Shown here: piece by piece, positions 8,052-16,747 of the stretch
Layout: each line of letters opens with the position of its first letter
Numbering within the stretch: the stretch's first letter is position 1
Origin: Verrucomicrobium sp. BvORR034
Lineage (GTDB): Bacteria; Verrucomicrobiota; Verrucomicrobiia; Verrucomicrobiales; Verrucomicrobiaceae
Length of the DNA stretch: 64,000 bases
Direction: 5' to 3'
NCBI RefSeq assembly: GCF_000739635.1
Contig: NZ_BATQ01000041.1
Location: 62,001-126,000 of the forward strand
Made by a program: the position numbers and the translations under genes
The notes under the pieces: generated by a model
The model's database searches: none
The model's input: only the letters and a program-made list of their open reading frames with translations
Told to the model about the DNA's origin: nothing

Positions 8052-9644
8052 TCAACCCCGTTCCCTCAAGAACCGCTCAATCTCCTCGGCGAGTCCCTTG
8101 CCGATTCCTTGAACCTTGGCGATCTCTTCCACGGTCGCCTTGCGCAGGCGCGTCACGGAGCCGAAGTGGCGTAGCAAGTTGGCCTTCCTCGTCTGGCTCA
8201 CGCCCGGGCAGTCATCGAGGATGCTTTCCTCGACCCGGCGGCCGAGCAGCAGCTGGTGATAACCGTTGGCCCAGCGGTGGGCTTCATCGCGGATGCGTTG
8301 CAGCAGCTTCAGGGCACCGCGATCGTGCGGGATCAGCAGCGGCTGTTCCACATCGGGGCGGTACACTTCCTCGTTCTCCTTGGCCAGTCCGATGATGGGC
8401 ACCTCATGAAGGCCCAGGCGTTGGAGCTCCTTCGTGGCAGAGGAAAGCTGGCCCTTGCCGCCGTCCACGATGATGAGGTTGGGCAGGGTGACAAATTTCG
8501 GACTCACGCCCTTGGGCTTTTCTTCCTCCAGCCGGCGCATGGCTTCCAGCGGGTTTTCCTGGGAGGCATCGGCGGCGTCTTCACCCAGTGCGGCCCGTCC
8601 TTCCAGCAGAATGCGGGAGTAGCGTCGGCGCACCACCTCGCTCATGGCAGCGAAGTCGTTCTGCCCGCTGACGATGCGGATGCGGTAGCGACGGTAGTTG
8701 GCGTTGTCCGGCGCTCCGTTTTTGAAGCGGACCATGCTGGCCACGCAGTGGGCGGTGCCGATGTTGGCGATGTCAAAGCACTCCATCACCAGCGGAGGTT
8801 CGTCCAAGCCCAGGTACTCCTGCAGCTCGGCCACATCGCTCATGGGATCGATGGTGCTGGAGATACGGGTGCGGGCACCGCGCTCGAAGGTGCGTGTGGG
8901 GCGCAGGGTCTTCTTGAAGTCCTCGATCATGTCGCGCAGCTCAGCAGCCTTCTCGAAGTCGAGCCGGGCTGCCGCCTTCTTCATCTCCTCCTCCAGGGCA
9001 GTGACGAGGTCCCGCGATTTGCCTTCGAGGAATTCACAGGCGCGATCAATGCGGGCGCGGTACTCCTCCTGCGTCACCCGGCCGATGCAGGGGGCGGAGC
9101 ACTTCTTGATGATGTCGTTGTTGCAGTGCTTGTAGTCGTCTTCGTCCGGATTCAGGGGGCGGCAGACGCGCAGACCGAACTCCCGGTTCATCCAGTTCAA
9201 GGTGGTGCGCAGTGCTCCCGAGTGGGCAAAGGGCCCGAAGTAGCGGGCGCCGTCGTCCTTCTTCAAGCGCGTGAGAGTGAAGCGGGGGAACGGCTCCGCC
9301 ATCTGCACCTTCACCAGGAGGAAGCGCTTGTCGTCGCGGAAGCTGATGTTGTACTTGGGGCGGAAGTCCTTGATGAGGCGGCCTTCAAGAAGGAGGGCCT
9401 CCGGCTCATTCCGCACAAGCTGGGTTTCAAAGTCCCAGATGCTGTCGATGAGCGCCCGCGTTTTGAGATCCGCCTTCCGCGCCCGGGAGGGCATGAAGTA
9501 GCTGCTCAGGCGCTTGCGCAGGTCGCGGGCCTTGCCCACGTAGATCACCCGGTTCAGGCGATCGCGCATGACGTAGATACCCGGCAGGTGGGGCACGTCA
9601 TGGAGCCTGGCATTGAGGTCGGGTTTCTCGCGGGAAAAAGACAT
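8052..9644 (-). CDS. uvrC: UvrABC excinuclease subunit C
   Basis: 530 aa; the nuclease that cuts on both sides of a UvrB-bound DNA lesion. Domains in order: GIY-YIG nuclease (PGIYVMRDRLNRVIYVGKAR, about 20-100), UVR motif for UvrB contact (LEEEMKKAAARLDFEKAAEL, about 217-236), the UvrC RNase H-like endonuclease (ECFDIANIGTAHCVASMVRF; LIIVDGGKGQLSSA), and a C-terminal helix-hairpin-helix pair (ILDDCPGVSQTRKANLLRHF; VQGIGKGLAEEIERFL). A cysteine cluster CNNDIIKKCSAPC sits near 165-180. It is somewhat shorter than the E. coli protein but complete. Confidence 0.97.
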   Translation of the reverse strand: MSFSREKPDLNARLHDVPHLPGIYVMRDRLNRVIYVGKARDLRKRLSSYFMPSRARKADLKTRALIDSIWDFETQLVRNEPEALLLEGRLIKDFRPKYNISFRDDKRFLLVKVQMAEPFPRFTLTRLKKDDGARYFGPFAHSGALRTTLNWMNREFGLRVCRPLNPDEDDYKHCNNDIIKKCSAPCIGRVTQEEYRARIDRACEFLEGKSRDLVTALEEEMKKAAARLDFEKAAELRDMIEDFKKTLRPTRTFERGARTRISSTIDPMSDVAELQEYLGLDEPPLVMECFDIANIGTAHCVASMVRFKNGAPDNANYRRYRIRIVSGQNDFAAMSEVVRRRYSRILLEGRAALGEDAADASQENPLEAMRRLEEEKPKGVSPKFVTLPNLIIVDGGKGQLSSATKELQRLGLHEVPIIGLAKENEEVYRPDVEQPLLIPHDRGALKLLQRIRDEAHRWANGYHQLLLGRRVEESILDDCPGVSQTRKANLLRHFGSVTRLRKATVEEIAKVQGIGKGLAEEIERFLRERG

Positions 9645-9771
9645 GGAAGAACCGATAATCTAGCGTGGGCAGCCACCCGGCGGCAAATTGAGATTGCACT
9701 CTGAAGCTGGGTGGAGGAAAATCCGCCCGCTTGATGGGCGGCTGGCTCCGCTCACCTCCAAGGTACGTTTC

Positions 9772-10179
9772 ATGGCCCCCCTTCGTCCCAGCATCCGGCA
9801 TCTTTATCTGCTCGCGCTGTTTCAGCTCGTGGGTGGGCCGCTGGTCATTCTGGCGGTGGTCTTCTTCAGCCGGATGGTGGTTCACCAGGCTGCGGAGCAT
9901 GGCTTGACGGTCGGAGTCGTGAAGGCCAGCCAGAGCGCGGAATGGCAGAAGGTGGCCTCTGCCCTGAGCGGAGCTGCCTACGGTCACCCTTCCTCCGGGC
10001 AGAAAGATCCGGTGCCTGTCGTCAAAGATCCCGGCGGCAAATTGATCGGCCTGGTGTGGGAGGGCGTCACCCTCCCAGAGGAGCAACCCGTTCCCTGCGA
10101 AGGTCCGCATCTCTGGGTGCGAACCCTGACCTCGGCCTGGCCTCATGCGCCGCCCCTGCCACCGCCACGATGCGTGTGA
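9772..10179 (+). CDS. Small single-pass membrane protein, unknown
   Basis: 135 aa from the ATG at 9772 (MAPLRPSIRHLYLLALFQLV); the frame is open further upstream, but that stretch is not protein-like. One hydrophobic helix (about residues 10-35) is followed by a hydrophilic domain and a Pro-rich tail (SAWPHAPPLPPPRCV). I recognise no family. It lies just upstream of a cobalamin-riboswitch-like leader and a TonB-dependent receptor on the same strand, but the riboswitch would separate its control from the receptor's. Function unknown. Confidence 0.5.
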   Translation: MAPLRPSIRHLYLLALFQLVGGPLVILAVVFFSRMVVHQAAEHGLTVGVVKASQSAEWQKVASALSGAAYGHPSSGQKDPVPVVKDPGGKLIGLVWEGVTLPEEQPVPCEGPHLWVRTLTSAWPHAPPLPPPRCV

Positions 10180-10184
10180 GCTCC

Positions 10185-10425
10185 TACCGGTGAACCCTCG
10201 GCAACCGGTGCCTTTTTGCTGAATGCCGCCTCCCGCTGTGGAGGAGGCTGAACGGTGCGTGACTGCGCCCTGCCCACGTGAACTGAACGGGCGGGCTCCA
10301 CGACCCCAGGCAGCGAAGCATCCTGCTGACCGACGGTGAATCGGATCCTCGTGCCCCGGTCAGCCCCGCCCCTGTGAAGGCGGAAGCTCCCATGACAGAA
10401 CGAATTCTACCTGTTTTTCCATGTC
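10185..10425 (+). promoter_or_regulatory. Cobalamin-riboswitch-like leader of the TonB receptor
   Basis: The 240-bp leader holds segments in the order of the cobalamin riboswitch core: a GGTGCC element (near 10205), GAACGGTGCG followed by CCTGCCCACGTGAACTG (10250-10300, compare family GGTGCG...CTGCCCCCGCAACTGT), a GTGAAGGCGG element (near 10377), and a B12-box-like CAGA...ACCTG (10395-10412) right at the receptor start codon. The match is imperfect: GCCACTG is not evident and the B12 box has extra bases. A leader ending at the start codon would fit translational control by B12. Confidence 0.45.
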
Positions 10426-12583
10426 ACTTTCAAAACGCTCCCGATTTGTTATCGCTTCATCCTTCGTGGCGGCTGTTGCCGCTCCTCTAGCAGCGCAGGA
10501 AACCGCCACCGAACTCGACGCCGTCACGGTAGTCGGGAAGGCGGATGACCTCTTGGGCACCGCACCGGCGGCTTCCGAAGGTCATGCCAGTTCAGAAGAT
10601 CTGTTGAGCCGCCCGATCCTGCGCCGGGGTGAGATCCTGGAAACCATCCCTGGTCTCATCATCACCCAGCATGCTGGTGGCGGGAAGGCCAACCAGTACT
10701 TCCTCCGCGGCTACAATCTCGACCACGGCACCGACTTCGCCACCAGTCTGGACGGGATGCCCCTGAACATGCGCACCCACGCTCACGGCCAGGGCTACAC
10801 TGACCTCAACGGCGTGATCCCGGAACTGGTGGAGCGTCTTGACTATGTGAAAGGCACCTACACCGCCGCCAATGGAGATCTCTCTACGGCAGGCAGTGCC
10901 AACTTCCTCCTCTTCAAACATCTGGAGCGCAACCAGGCCACCTTTGAGATCGGAGAGGACAACTACTACCGCGGCCTCATCGCCGGCTCCATCCGCCTGG
11001 ATTCACCCGTGGCCCCCGCCGATGGCGTGGTGGTGAGTGCCAAGAACGCAGGCAAAAACGTTCAGCCGGTGGCTCCTGCAGACCCCGGCGTGACGGAGAG
11101 CCTCACCTATGCGCTGGAATACAACACCTACGATGGCCCCTGGGTGCTCCCGGAGGACTTCGAGCGCTGGAATGGCCTGCTGCGTTATTTCAAAGGCGAT
11201 GAGGACAACTGGTTCACCGCCACGCTCATGGGCTACCATGGTGAGTGGAACTCCAGCGACCAGATTCCAGAGCGGGCCGTCAAGGACGGCCGGATTGACC
11301 GGTTTGGCACCGTGGATCCGACGACGGGTGGCCACTCCCAACGCTACAGCTTGAACCTTGCCTTCCAGACGACGGACGGCGATGTCGTCACCACGGGGAA
11401 TGTGTACGGCATCCACTATGATCTGGACCTGTACTCGAGCTTTACTTATTTCCTCGACTATCCGGATCACGGCGATCAGTTTCAGCAGAAGGAGAAGCGA
11501 TGGGTGATCGGCGGCAATCTGGCCCGCACGTGGAAGAACCAGGAGTTCTTCGGCACTCCGGCGGACTACACCCTCGGCTTTCAGACGCGGCATGATCTGA
11601 TCGACCCCATCGGCCTCTACCGCACGGAGGCGCGCCGGCGCTTTGCCACCGTGCGCGAGGATGAGGTGTATGAGAGCAGCTACAGCGTGTATGCTGACAG
11701 CACTGCCCGCTGGACGGACTGGTTTCGCACGAACATCGGCGTGCGCGGGGATGTGTTCTACTTCGACACCTCACAGAGCACCCTGGCCGCCAATGAAGGC
11801 TCTGAGTGGGACGGCATCGTGAGCCCGAAGTTCAGCGCCATCTTTGGCCCGTGGAAGGAGACGGAGCTCTATCTCAACTATGGGATGGGCTTCCACAGCA
11901 ACGACGCGCGTGGCGTGAACACCGTGGTTGATCCCAACAGCGGCGATCGCGTGGACAAGGTGGACCCGCTGGTCCGCACGATGGGGGCAGAGATCGGGGT
12001 GCGCACCCAGGTGGTGCCGCACCTCACCAGCACGCTGGCCCTTTTCTGGCTGGAGAGCGATAGTGAGCTCGTGTACATCGGCGATGCCGGTGCCAACGAG
12101 GCCGGTCCTGGCTCCCGGCGGTATGGCATTGAGTTCGCCAACTACTGGCGTCCGGTGCACTGGTTTAGTCTGGATGCGGAGTTCGCGATCACTCACGCGC
12201 GCTTCACAGACTCTGGCAATGAGGACCACATCCCGGGGAGCATCCCCTTCATGTTCAGCGGCGGGATGACGCTCGGTGCGCATGCGGAAGACGAAGGTTT
12301 CTTCGCCACCCTGCGGGCGCGCGCCTTTGACCGCCGTCCTCTCATTGAGGACAACAGCGTGAAGGGCAAGTCCAGCTTCCTGGTGAATGCCGGCGTGGGC
12401 TATCGCAAGGCCAACTGGGAGGCGGCGGTGGAGTGTCTCAACCTCTTCGACCGGGATGACAACGACATCGAGTACTACTACACCAGCCGTCTGCAGAACG
12501 AGAGGCCGGAAGGGTATGATGACGTGCATCTGCACCCCACGGAGCCCAGGACGTTCCGGTTGAGGGTGACGTATCGGTTCTAG
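10421..12583 (+). CDS. TonB-dependent outer-membrane receptor (possibly for cobalamin)
   Basis: 720 aa. A signal peptide (cleavage near AAPLAAQE) precedes a TonB box-like stretch (ELDAVTVVGKADD), the plug domain (RRGEILETIPGLIITQHAGG, then NQYFLRGYNLDHGTDF, VERLDYVKGTYTAANGDLST) and a long beta-barrel ending in an aromatic residue (RLRVTYRF). It imports a substrate across the outer membrane using TonB energy. Substrate is not encoded in the motifs; the B12-riboswitch-like leader suggests cobalamin or a related corrinoid. It stands alone, with a repeat-rich gap downstream. Confidence 0.9.
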   Translation: MSLSKRSRFVIASSFVAAVAAPLAAQETATELDAVTVVGKADDLLGTAPAASEGHASSEDLLSRPILRRGEILETIPGLIITQHAGGGKANQYFLRGYNLDHGTDFATSLDGMPLNMRTHAHGQGYTDLNGVIPELVERLDYVKGTYTAANGDLSTAGSANFLLFKHLERNQATFEIGEDNYYRGLIAGSIRLDSPVAPADGVVVSAKNAGKNVQPVAPADPGVTESLTYALEYNTYDGPWVLPEDFERWNGLLRYFKGDEDNWFTATLMGYHGEWNSSDQIPERAVKDGRIDRFGTVDPTTGGHSQRYSLNLAFQTTDGDVVTTGNVYGIHYDLDLYSSFTYFLDYPDHGDQFQQKEKRWVIGGNLARTWKNQEFFGTPADYTLGFQTRHDLIDPIGLYRTEARRRFATVREDEVYESSYSVYADSTARWTDWFRTNIGVRGDVFYFDTSQSTLAANEGSEWDGIVSPKFSAIFGPWKETELYLNYGMGFHSNDARGVNTVVDPNSGDRVDKVDPLVRTMGAEIGVRTQVVPHLTSTLALFWLESDSELVYIGDAGANEAGPGSRRYGIEFANYWRPVHWFSLDAEFAITHARFTDSGNEDHIPGSIPFMFSGGMTLGAHAEDEGFFATLRARAFDRRPLIEDNSVKGKSSFLVNAGVGYRKANWEAAVECLNLFDRDDNDIEYYYTSRLQNERPEGYDDVHLHPTEPRTFRLRVTYRF

Positions 12584-12670
12584 GAGTCAGTGAAGGGGAA
12601 ACTTCAAATGCCAAACTTCAAACTCCAAACTCCAATGATCGGTGTGGTTGGAGTTTGGCATTGGGGTGGC

Positions 12671-12880
12671 GGGGTCTCCGGCCCCGCGGTCTGTTGGGTG
12701 GGCGGAGCGGAAAGAGGATCGTGGGACGATTGGTGCGTGAGCCGGTTGGGACAACCGGACTACGCCCGTAGCGACCTCATATGGTCAGAACTCAAGTCTT
12801 GAGTCTTTTGTCTTCTAGTCTTGTGTCTCCCGCGCAGCGGGTAGGGGTCTCCGGCCCCGCGGTCTGTTGGGTGGGCGGAG
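12671..12880. repeat. 37-bp direct repeat pair
   Basis: The same 37 bp (beginning GGGGTCTCCGGCCCCGCGGT, ending GTGGGCGGAG) occurs at 12671-12707 and 12844-12880, 173 bp apart. Each copy can form a GGGG/CCCC hairpin. A separate hairpin with arms AAACTCCAA/TTGGAGTTT lies at about 12628-12658, where it could terminate the receptor transcript. No gene is visible in the stretch 12584-13286. Confidence 0.7.
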
Positions 12881-12939
12881 AGGGAAGGGGGCCAAGGGCC
12901 TAATGGGGCCAGGGATGGGGGTGATGAAGTGTTTGCCTT

Positions 12940-13203
12940 GAACCCGGAGGGTTCGCCAACCGTAGCCATGGGTCGGCCGAGTGTAGCGAGGCCTACCCAT
13001 GGAAACAGGCCGGGTTGCTCTACCGCGGAGCGGTAGGCCTGAGGGGCCAATCGACTGTAGCGGCTTCCATCGCAGCGCCTGTCACCGGTCTGGCAACGCT
13101 ATGGGCCTACCACTCCGTGGTAGCAGTACACACTTCCATTCCAGGGGCAGGCCTCGCCAGACTCGGCCGGCCCCTGGCTATTCGTGGTGAACCCTCAGGG
13201 TTC
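12940..13203. repeat. 264-bp composite inverted repeat made of covarying hairpins
   Basis: Six hairpins are arranged in mirror symmetry: GAACCC/GGGTTC (12940-12954), CCATGGGT/ACCCATGG (12966-13002), CTACCGC/GCGGTAG (13020-13036), then CTACCAC/GTGGTAG (13107-13123), CCAGGGGC/GCCCCTGG (13141-13177), GAACCCT/AGGGTTC (13189-13203). The spacings (11 and 17 bp) are identical on both sides. Where the two halves differ, both sides of a stem change together. It is probably a REP-like structured repeat; no coding gene is seen. Confidence 0.75.
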
Positions 13204-13286
13204 GATGCAAATACTGTGACACCAGGGGCGGCGTTTCAGGATTGGCATCTATCCAATATCCAAATCCAAATTCAAAAATCGCCATC

Positions 13287-14189
13287 TCACCCCCGCAGTC
13301 GCCCAAGCCGCTTGAGGATCTCCAATATCGGTACGGCCTGATTCAGCGTGTAGAGGTGGATGCCGGCTACTCCCTGGTGGATCAGCTCGGAGCACTGCTC
13401 GGTGGCGTGGTGCAGCCCCACCTCGAGCACCGCTGCAGGATCGTCCTGCACCTGGAGCAGGGCTCTTTGCAACCTGGCCGGGACCCGGGCGCCGCCCGCC
13501 AGCTCCGCCATGCGTCTCAATCCACTGAGGCTGGTGACGGGCAGGATGCCGGCTAGAATGGGGACCCGGATGCCTGCCAGTTCACACCGTTCGCGGAAGT
13601 CGTGGAAGTCGCGGTTGTCGAAAAAGAGCTGCGTGCAGATGTAGTCGGCCCCGGCGTCGATCTTGGCTTTGAGATGGTCCATCTCCAGCAGCCGGTTTGG
13701 AGTGCCGGGATGACCTTCTGGAAAGCCTGCGACGCCAATGCCGAACCCTCGTTTGTCGGGGTGAGTGCCGCTTTGGTTGAAGTTCTGAATGTGCCGCACC
13801 AGATCGACACATTGCACGCAGTAGTCCTGGCTGTGATCGTAGTTGGGGAGGTTGCGCGGGGCATCCCCTCGCAGCGCCAGGATGTTGCTGATGCCCTGTG
13901 CGGCATAGTGCCCCAGGAGGCTGTCTATTTCCTCGCGCTGATGATTCACGCAGGTGAAGTGCGGGATGGGGGGCAGCGTGGTGGTGCGCTTGACGTGCTC
14001 CACGAGTTGCATCGTGGCATGGCGCGTGGAGCCGCCTGCCCCGTAGGTGATGCTCAGGAAGTCAGGCTTGCAGGCGCTGAGTTGCGAGATGGTGTCGTTC
14101 AATCGATCACGCCCCTCCGTGGTGTTGGGGGGGAAGAACTCGAATGACAGCGACGGTCTGGAGGCCTGGAGGATGTCGCGGATATGCAT
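13287..14189 (-). CDS. metF: Methylenetetrahydrofolate reductase
   Basis: 300 aa from the ATG at 14189 (MHIRDILQASRPSLSFEFFP); the frame is open for 76 codons upstream but those residues are not protein-like. It reduces 5,10-methylene-THF to 5-methyl-THF with FAD, supplying the methyl group for MetE. Family signatures: SFEFFPPNT near the start (catalytic Glu), LSITYGAGGSTR, NILALRGDAPR, GVAGFPEGHP and QLFFDNRDF. It lies about 125 bp downstream of metE on the same strand, with a hairpin between, so it may be co-expressed with metE by read-through or have its own promoter. Confidence 0.95.
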   Translation of the reverse strand: MHIRDILQASRPSLSFEFFPPNTTEGRDRLNDTISQLSACKPDFLSITYGAGGSTRHATMQLVEHVKRTTTLPPIPHFTCVNHQREEIDSLLGHYAAQGISNILALRGDAPRNLPNYDHSQDYCVQCVDLVRHIQNFNQSGTHPDKRGFGIGVAGFPEGHPGTPNRLLEMDHLKAKIDAGADYICTQLFFDNRDFHDFRERCELAGIRVPILAGILPVTSLSGLRRMAELAGGARVPARLQRALLQVQDDPAAVLEVGLHHATEQCSELIHQGVAGIHLYTLNQAVPILEILKRLGRLRG

Positions 14190-14262
14190 GATAGGCAGGG
14201 AGGTGAGAGATTCAGTGGAGAACGGGCCGCCAGCAGGAGTGAGGAAGAGAGGGACACGATGA

Positions 14263-14296
14263 GACCGTGGAGGGGAGTTGCCTTTCCTCCACGGTC
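14263..14296 (-). terminator. Hairpin between metE and metF
   Basis: Eleven-bp perfect stem GACCGTGGAGG / CCTCCACGGTC with a 12-nt loop, starting about 20 bp after the metE stop on the minus strand. No clear T-run follows, so it may be a weak terminator or an mRNA-stabilising structure in a metE-metF transcript. Confidence 0.6.
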
Positions 14297-14314
14297 TGCG
14301 GGGTGGGGGCAGGC

Positions 14315-16675
14315 TTAGACGGTGGCAGGCTTGGCAGCGCGCAACGTCCGGGCGGCGGCCACCATGTGGATGAGGGAAGGCTTCACTTCCTCCCAGCCGC
14401 GGGTCTTCAATCCGCAATCCGGATTCACCCAGAGATTGCGACGGGGCAGCACGGCCTCGGCCTTGCTCATGAGGCGCACCATCTCCTCCTCGGTTGGTAC
14501 GCGCGGGGAGTGGATGTCATAGACGCCGGGCCCGATTTCGTTGGGATACTGGAAACCAACGAACGCGTCCAGCAGCTCCATGTTGGAGCGGGAGGTCTCG
14601 ATGGTGATGACATCGGCATCCATGTCAGCGATGGCCTTGATAATGTCATTGAACTCCGAGTAGCACATGTGCGTGTGGATCTGGGTGTCATCCTTCACGC
14701 CGCTGGCGCTGAGGCGGAAGCCTTTGACCGCCCAGTCGAGGTAGTGCTCCCAGTCATTGCGACGCAGGGGAAGCCCCTCGCGAATCGCGGGTTCGTCGAT
14801 CTGGATTGCGGCGATGCCGGATTTCTCCAGGTCCACCACTTCGTCCCGGATGGCGAGGCCGATCTGGTGAGTGGTCACCGAGCGCGGCTGGTCATCGCGC
14901 ACAAAGCTCCACTGCAGGATGGTCACCGGGCCGGTGAGCATGCCCTTCATGGGGCGCTTGGTGAGAGACTGTGCATACTCAGACCAGTAAGTGGTCATGG
15001 GCTTCGGACGGCTCACATCACCAAAGATGATCGGCGGCTTCACATAGCGGCTGCCGTAGCTCTGCACCCAGCCGTTGCTGGTGAAGGCGAATCCTTCGAG
15101 GTTCTCACCGAAGTATTCCACCATGTCATTGCGCTCGAACTCGCCATGCACCGGCATGTCGATGCCGATCTCATCCTGCCACGCCACGCACTTGGCCGTT
15201 TCTTCCTTGAGGAACTTGTCATAAGCCTCGTCGCTCAGCTCGCCCTTCTTCCACTGGGCGCGCGCCTTGCGCACCTCGGCAGTCTGGGGGAAGGAGCCAA
15301 TCGTTGTGGTGGGGAACTCGGGCAACTGCAGCTTGGCCGCCTGCTGCTGCTGACGTGCTGGGAAGGCGGAGGCACGCTCGTAGTCGGAGGCCTGCACCGC
15401 GGCCAGGCGGGACTTCACCGCGTCGTTGTGGATGCGCGTGCTGGACTTGCGGGAAGCGGCGGCGGCCTTGTTGGCAGCCAGTTTGTCGATCGCTCCGGTG
15501 CCGTCCAGGAGTTGGCGCAGGTCCACCACTTCGGCGAGTTTCTGGTCGGCGAATGCGAGCCAGTTCTTCAGTTCATCATCCAGCTTGGGTTCGTTCGTCA
15601 GCGTGACGGGGGAGTGCATGAGCGAGCAGGACGGTGCCACCCACAGGCGGTCTGCACCCACTGCAGCCCTGGCCTTTTCAAGCACCTCAAGCGAGGCGTC
15701 GTAGTTGTTCTTCCAGATGTTGCGGCCTTCCACGATGCCCACGGAGAGGATCTTGTCCTGCGGGAACTTGGCCAGCACGGCGTCGATGTCCTCCGCGCCG
15801 CGCACGAAGTCAAAGTGCAATGCATCCACCGGGAGGGCGAGGTAGGCGCCCAGATTGCCGCGCACCCCGCCGAAGTAGGTGGTGACGATCAATTTGGCGG
15901 CACCTTTGGCCTTGGAGAGGCGCTCGTAGCTGCTCTTCAGTGCGGCGAGTTGTTTTTCCGTGAGATCGAGGGAGAACACGGGCTCATCGAGCTGGATCCA
16001 CTGCGCGCCGGCTGCGGCCAGCTGGCTGATGACCTGCTCATAAACCCCAAGCAGATCGTCCAGCAGCGTGAACTGGTCGAAGTCGGGATGGTTGGCGTCT
16101 TGAACCTTGCCGAGGGAGAGGTAGGTCACCGGCCCCACCAGCACCGGCTTGGCATTGAGCCCGAGCGCTTTTGCTTCCGCGAACTCATCAAACACCTTGG
16201 TGCTGCTCAGGGTGAACTTCGTATCCGCCTGAAACTCAGGCACGATGTAGTGGTAGTTCGTGTCGAACCATTTGGTCATCTCACTGGCGTAGGTGGAGAC
16301 GCCCTTGCTGCCGCAGCCGCAATCACTGCCGTGCGCATGAGCCACGGGGGACGCGCCCCCCTGGGTACCTCGGGCCACGGTGAACACGGTGTTCGCATCC
16401 GTCTGACCGCCCTGCCACTGGAATCGCGGCGGCACATTGCCCACGAGGCAGCTCAGGTCGAGCGTCTGGTCGTAGAAGGAGAAATCGTTGACCGGAATCA
16501 GGTCGATCCCTGCCGCCTGTTGTTTCTTCCAGTTGGTCTCACGCAGCTTCTTGCCGGTGGCCAGCAGCTCGTCCAGAGCCAGCTTGCCCTTCCAGTAGGC
16601 CTCGGTGGCCTTCTTCAGTTCACGTTGCTCCCCGATGCGCGGGTAGCCGAGGGTATGTGTTTTGATCGCAGTCAT
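14315..16675 (-). CDS. metE: Cobalamin-independent methionine synthase
   Basis: 786 aa, full length; transfers the methyl group of 5-methyl-THF-polyglutamate to homocysteine. The N-terminal barrel begins THTLGYPRIGEQRELKKA. The C-terminal catalytic barrel has TTIGSFPQT, QIDEPAIREG and the zinc ligands in HTHMCYSE (His, Cys), ITIETSRS (Glu) and NPDCGLKTRGW (Cys). An insertion at about residues 105-124 (AHAHGSDCGCGSKG) has the look of an extra metal-binding loop. It diverges from metR with only 72 bp between, the usual arrangement for MetR activation. The downstream gene is metF. Confidence 0.97.
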   Translation of the reverse strand: MTAIKTHTLGYPRIGEQRELKKATEAYWKGKLALDELLATGKKLRETNWKKQQAAGIDLIPVNDFSFYDQTLDLSCLVGNVPPRFQWQGGQTDANTVFTVARGTQGGASPVAHAHGSDCGCGSKGVSTYASEMTKWFDTNYHYIVPEFQADTKFTLSSTKVFDEFAEAKALGLNAKPVLVGPVTYLSLGKVQDANHPDFDQFTLLDDLLGVYEQVISQLAAAGAQWIQLDEPVFSLDLTEKQLAALKSSYERLSKAKGAAKLIVTTYFGGVRGNLGAYLALPVDALHFDFVRGAEDIDAVLAKFPQDKILSVGIVEGRNIWKNNYDASLEVLEKARAAVGADRLWVAPSCSLMHSPVTLTNEPKLDDELKNWLAFADQKLAEVVDLRQLLDGTGAIDKLAANKAAAASRKSSTRIHNDAVKSRLAAVQASDYERASAFPARQQQQAAKLQLPEFPTTTIGSFPQTAEVRKARAQWKKGELSDEAYDKFLKEETAKCVAWQDEIGIDMPVHGEFERNDMVEYFGENLEGFAFTSNGWVQSYGSRYVKPPIIFGDVSRPKPMTTYWSEYAQSLTKRPMKGMLTGPVTILQWSFVRDDQPRSVTTHQIGLAIRDEVVDLEKSGIAAIQIDEPAIREGLPLRRNDWEHYLDWAVKGFRLSASGVKDDTQIHTHMCYSEFNDIIKAIADMDADVITIETSRSNMELLDAFVGFQYPNEIGPGVYDIHSPRVPTEEEMVRLMSKAEAVLPRRNLWVNPDCGLKTRGWEEVKPSLIHMVAAARTLRAAKPATV

Positions 16676-16747
16676 GAATCGGAAGCATTCATCTGTCTTG
16701 CGATTTCATCCAATTCATTGTATTGAGGTTTCACATTCATCTGATTT
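16676..16747. promoter_or_regulatory. metE-metR divergent control region
   Basis: This 72-bp region between the start codons is A/T-richer than its surroundings and contains CATTCATCTG twice exactly (16686-16695 and 16734-16743), with further TTCAT units between (TTTCATCCAATTCATTG). MetR sites in enterobacteria are TGAA-N5-TTCA palindromes; I find only half-sites here, so binding by MetR is inferred from the arrangement. Confidence 0.55.

Noticed and set aside
8256-9704. A 482-codon open frame opposite uvrC
   Set aside because: Antisense shadow; UvrC motifs are intact on the minus strand.
14267-16726. An 819-codon open frame on the plus strand opposite metE
   Set aside because: It is the antisense shadow of a GC-rich gene: metE on the other strand has full family motifs and the plus-strand translation has none.
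16676-16747. SAM or cobalamin riboswitch for metE
   Set aside because: The divergent region is only 72 bp and shows no riboswitch core; MetR control explains metE.
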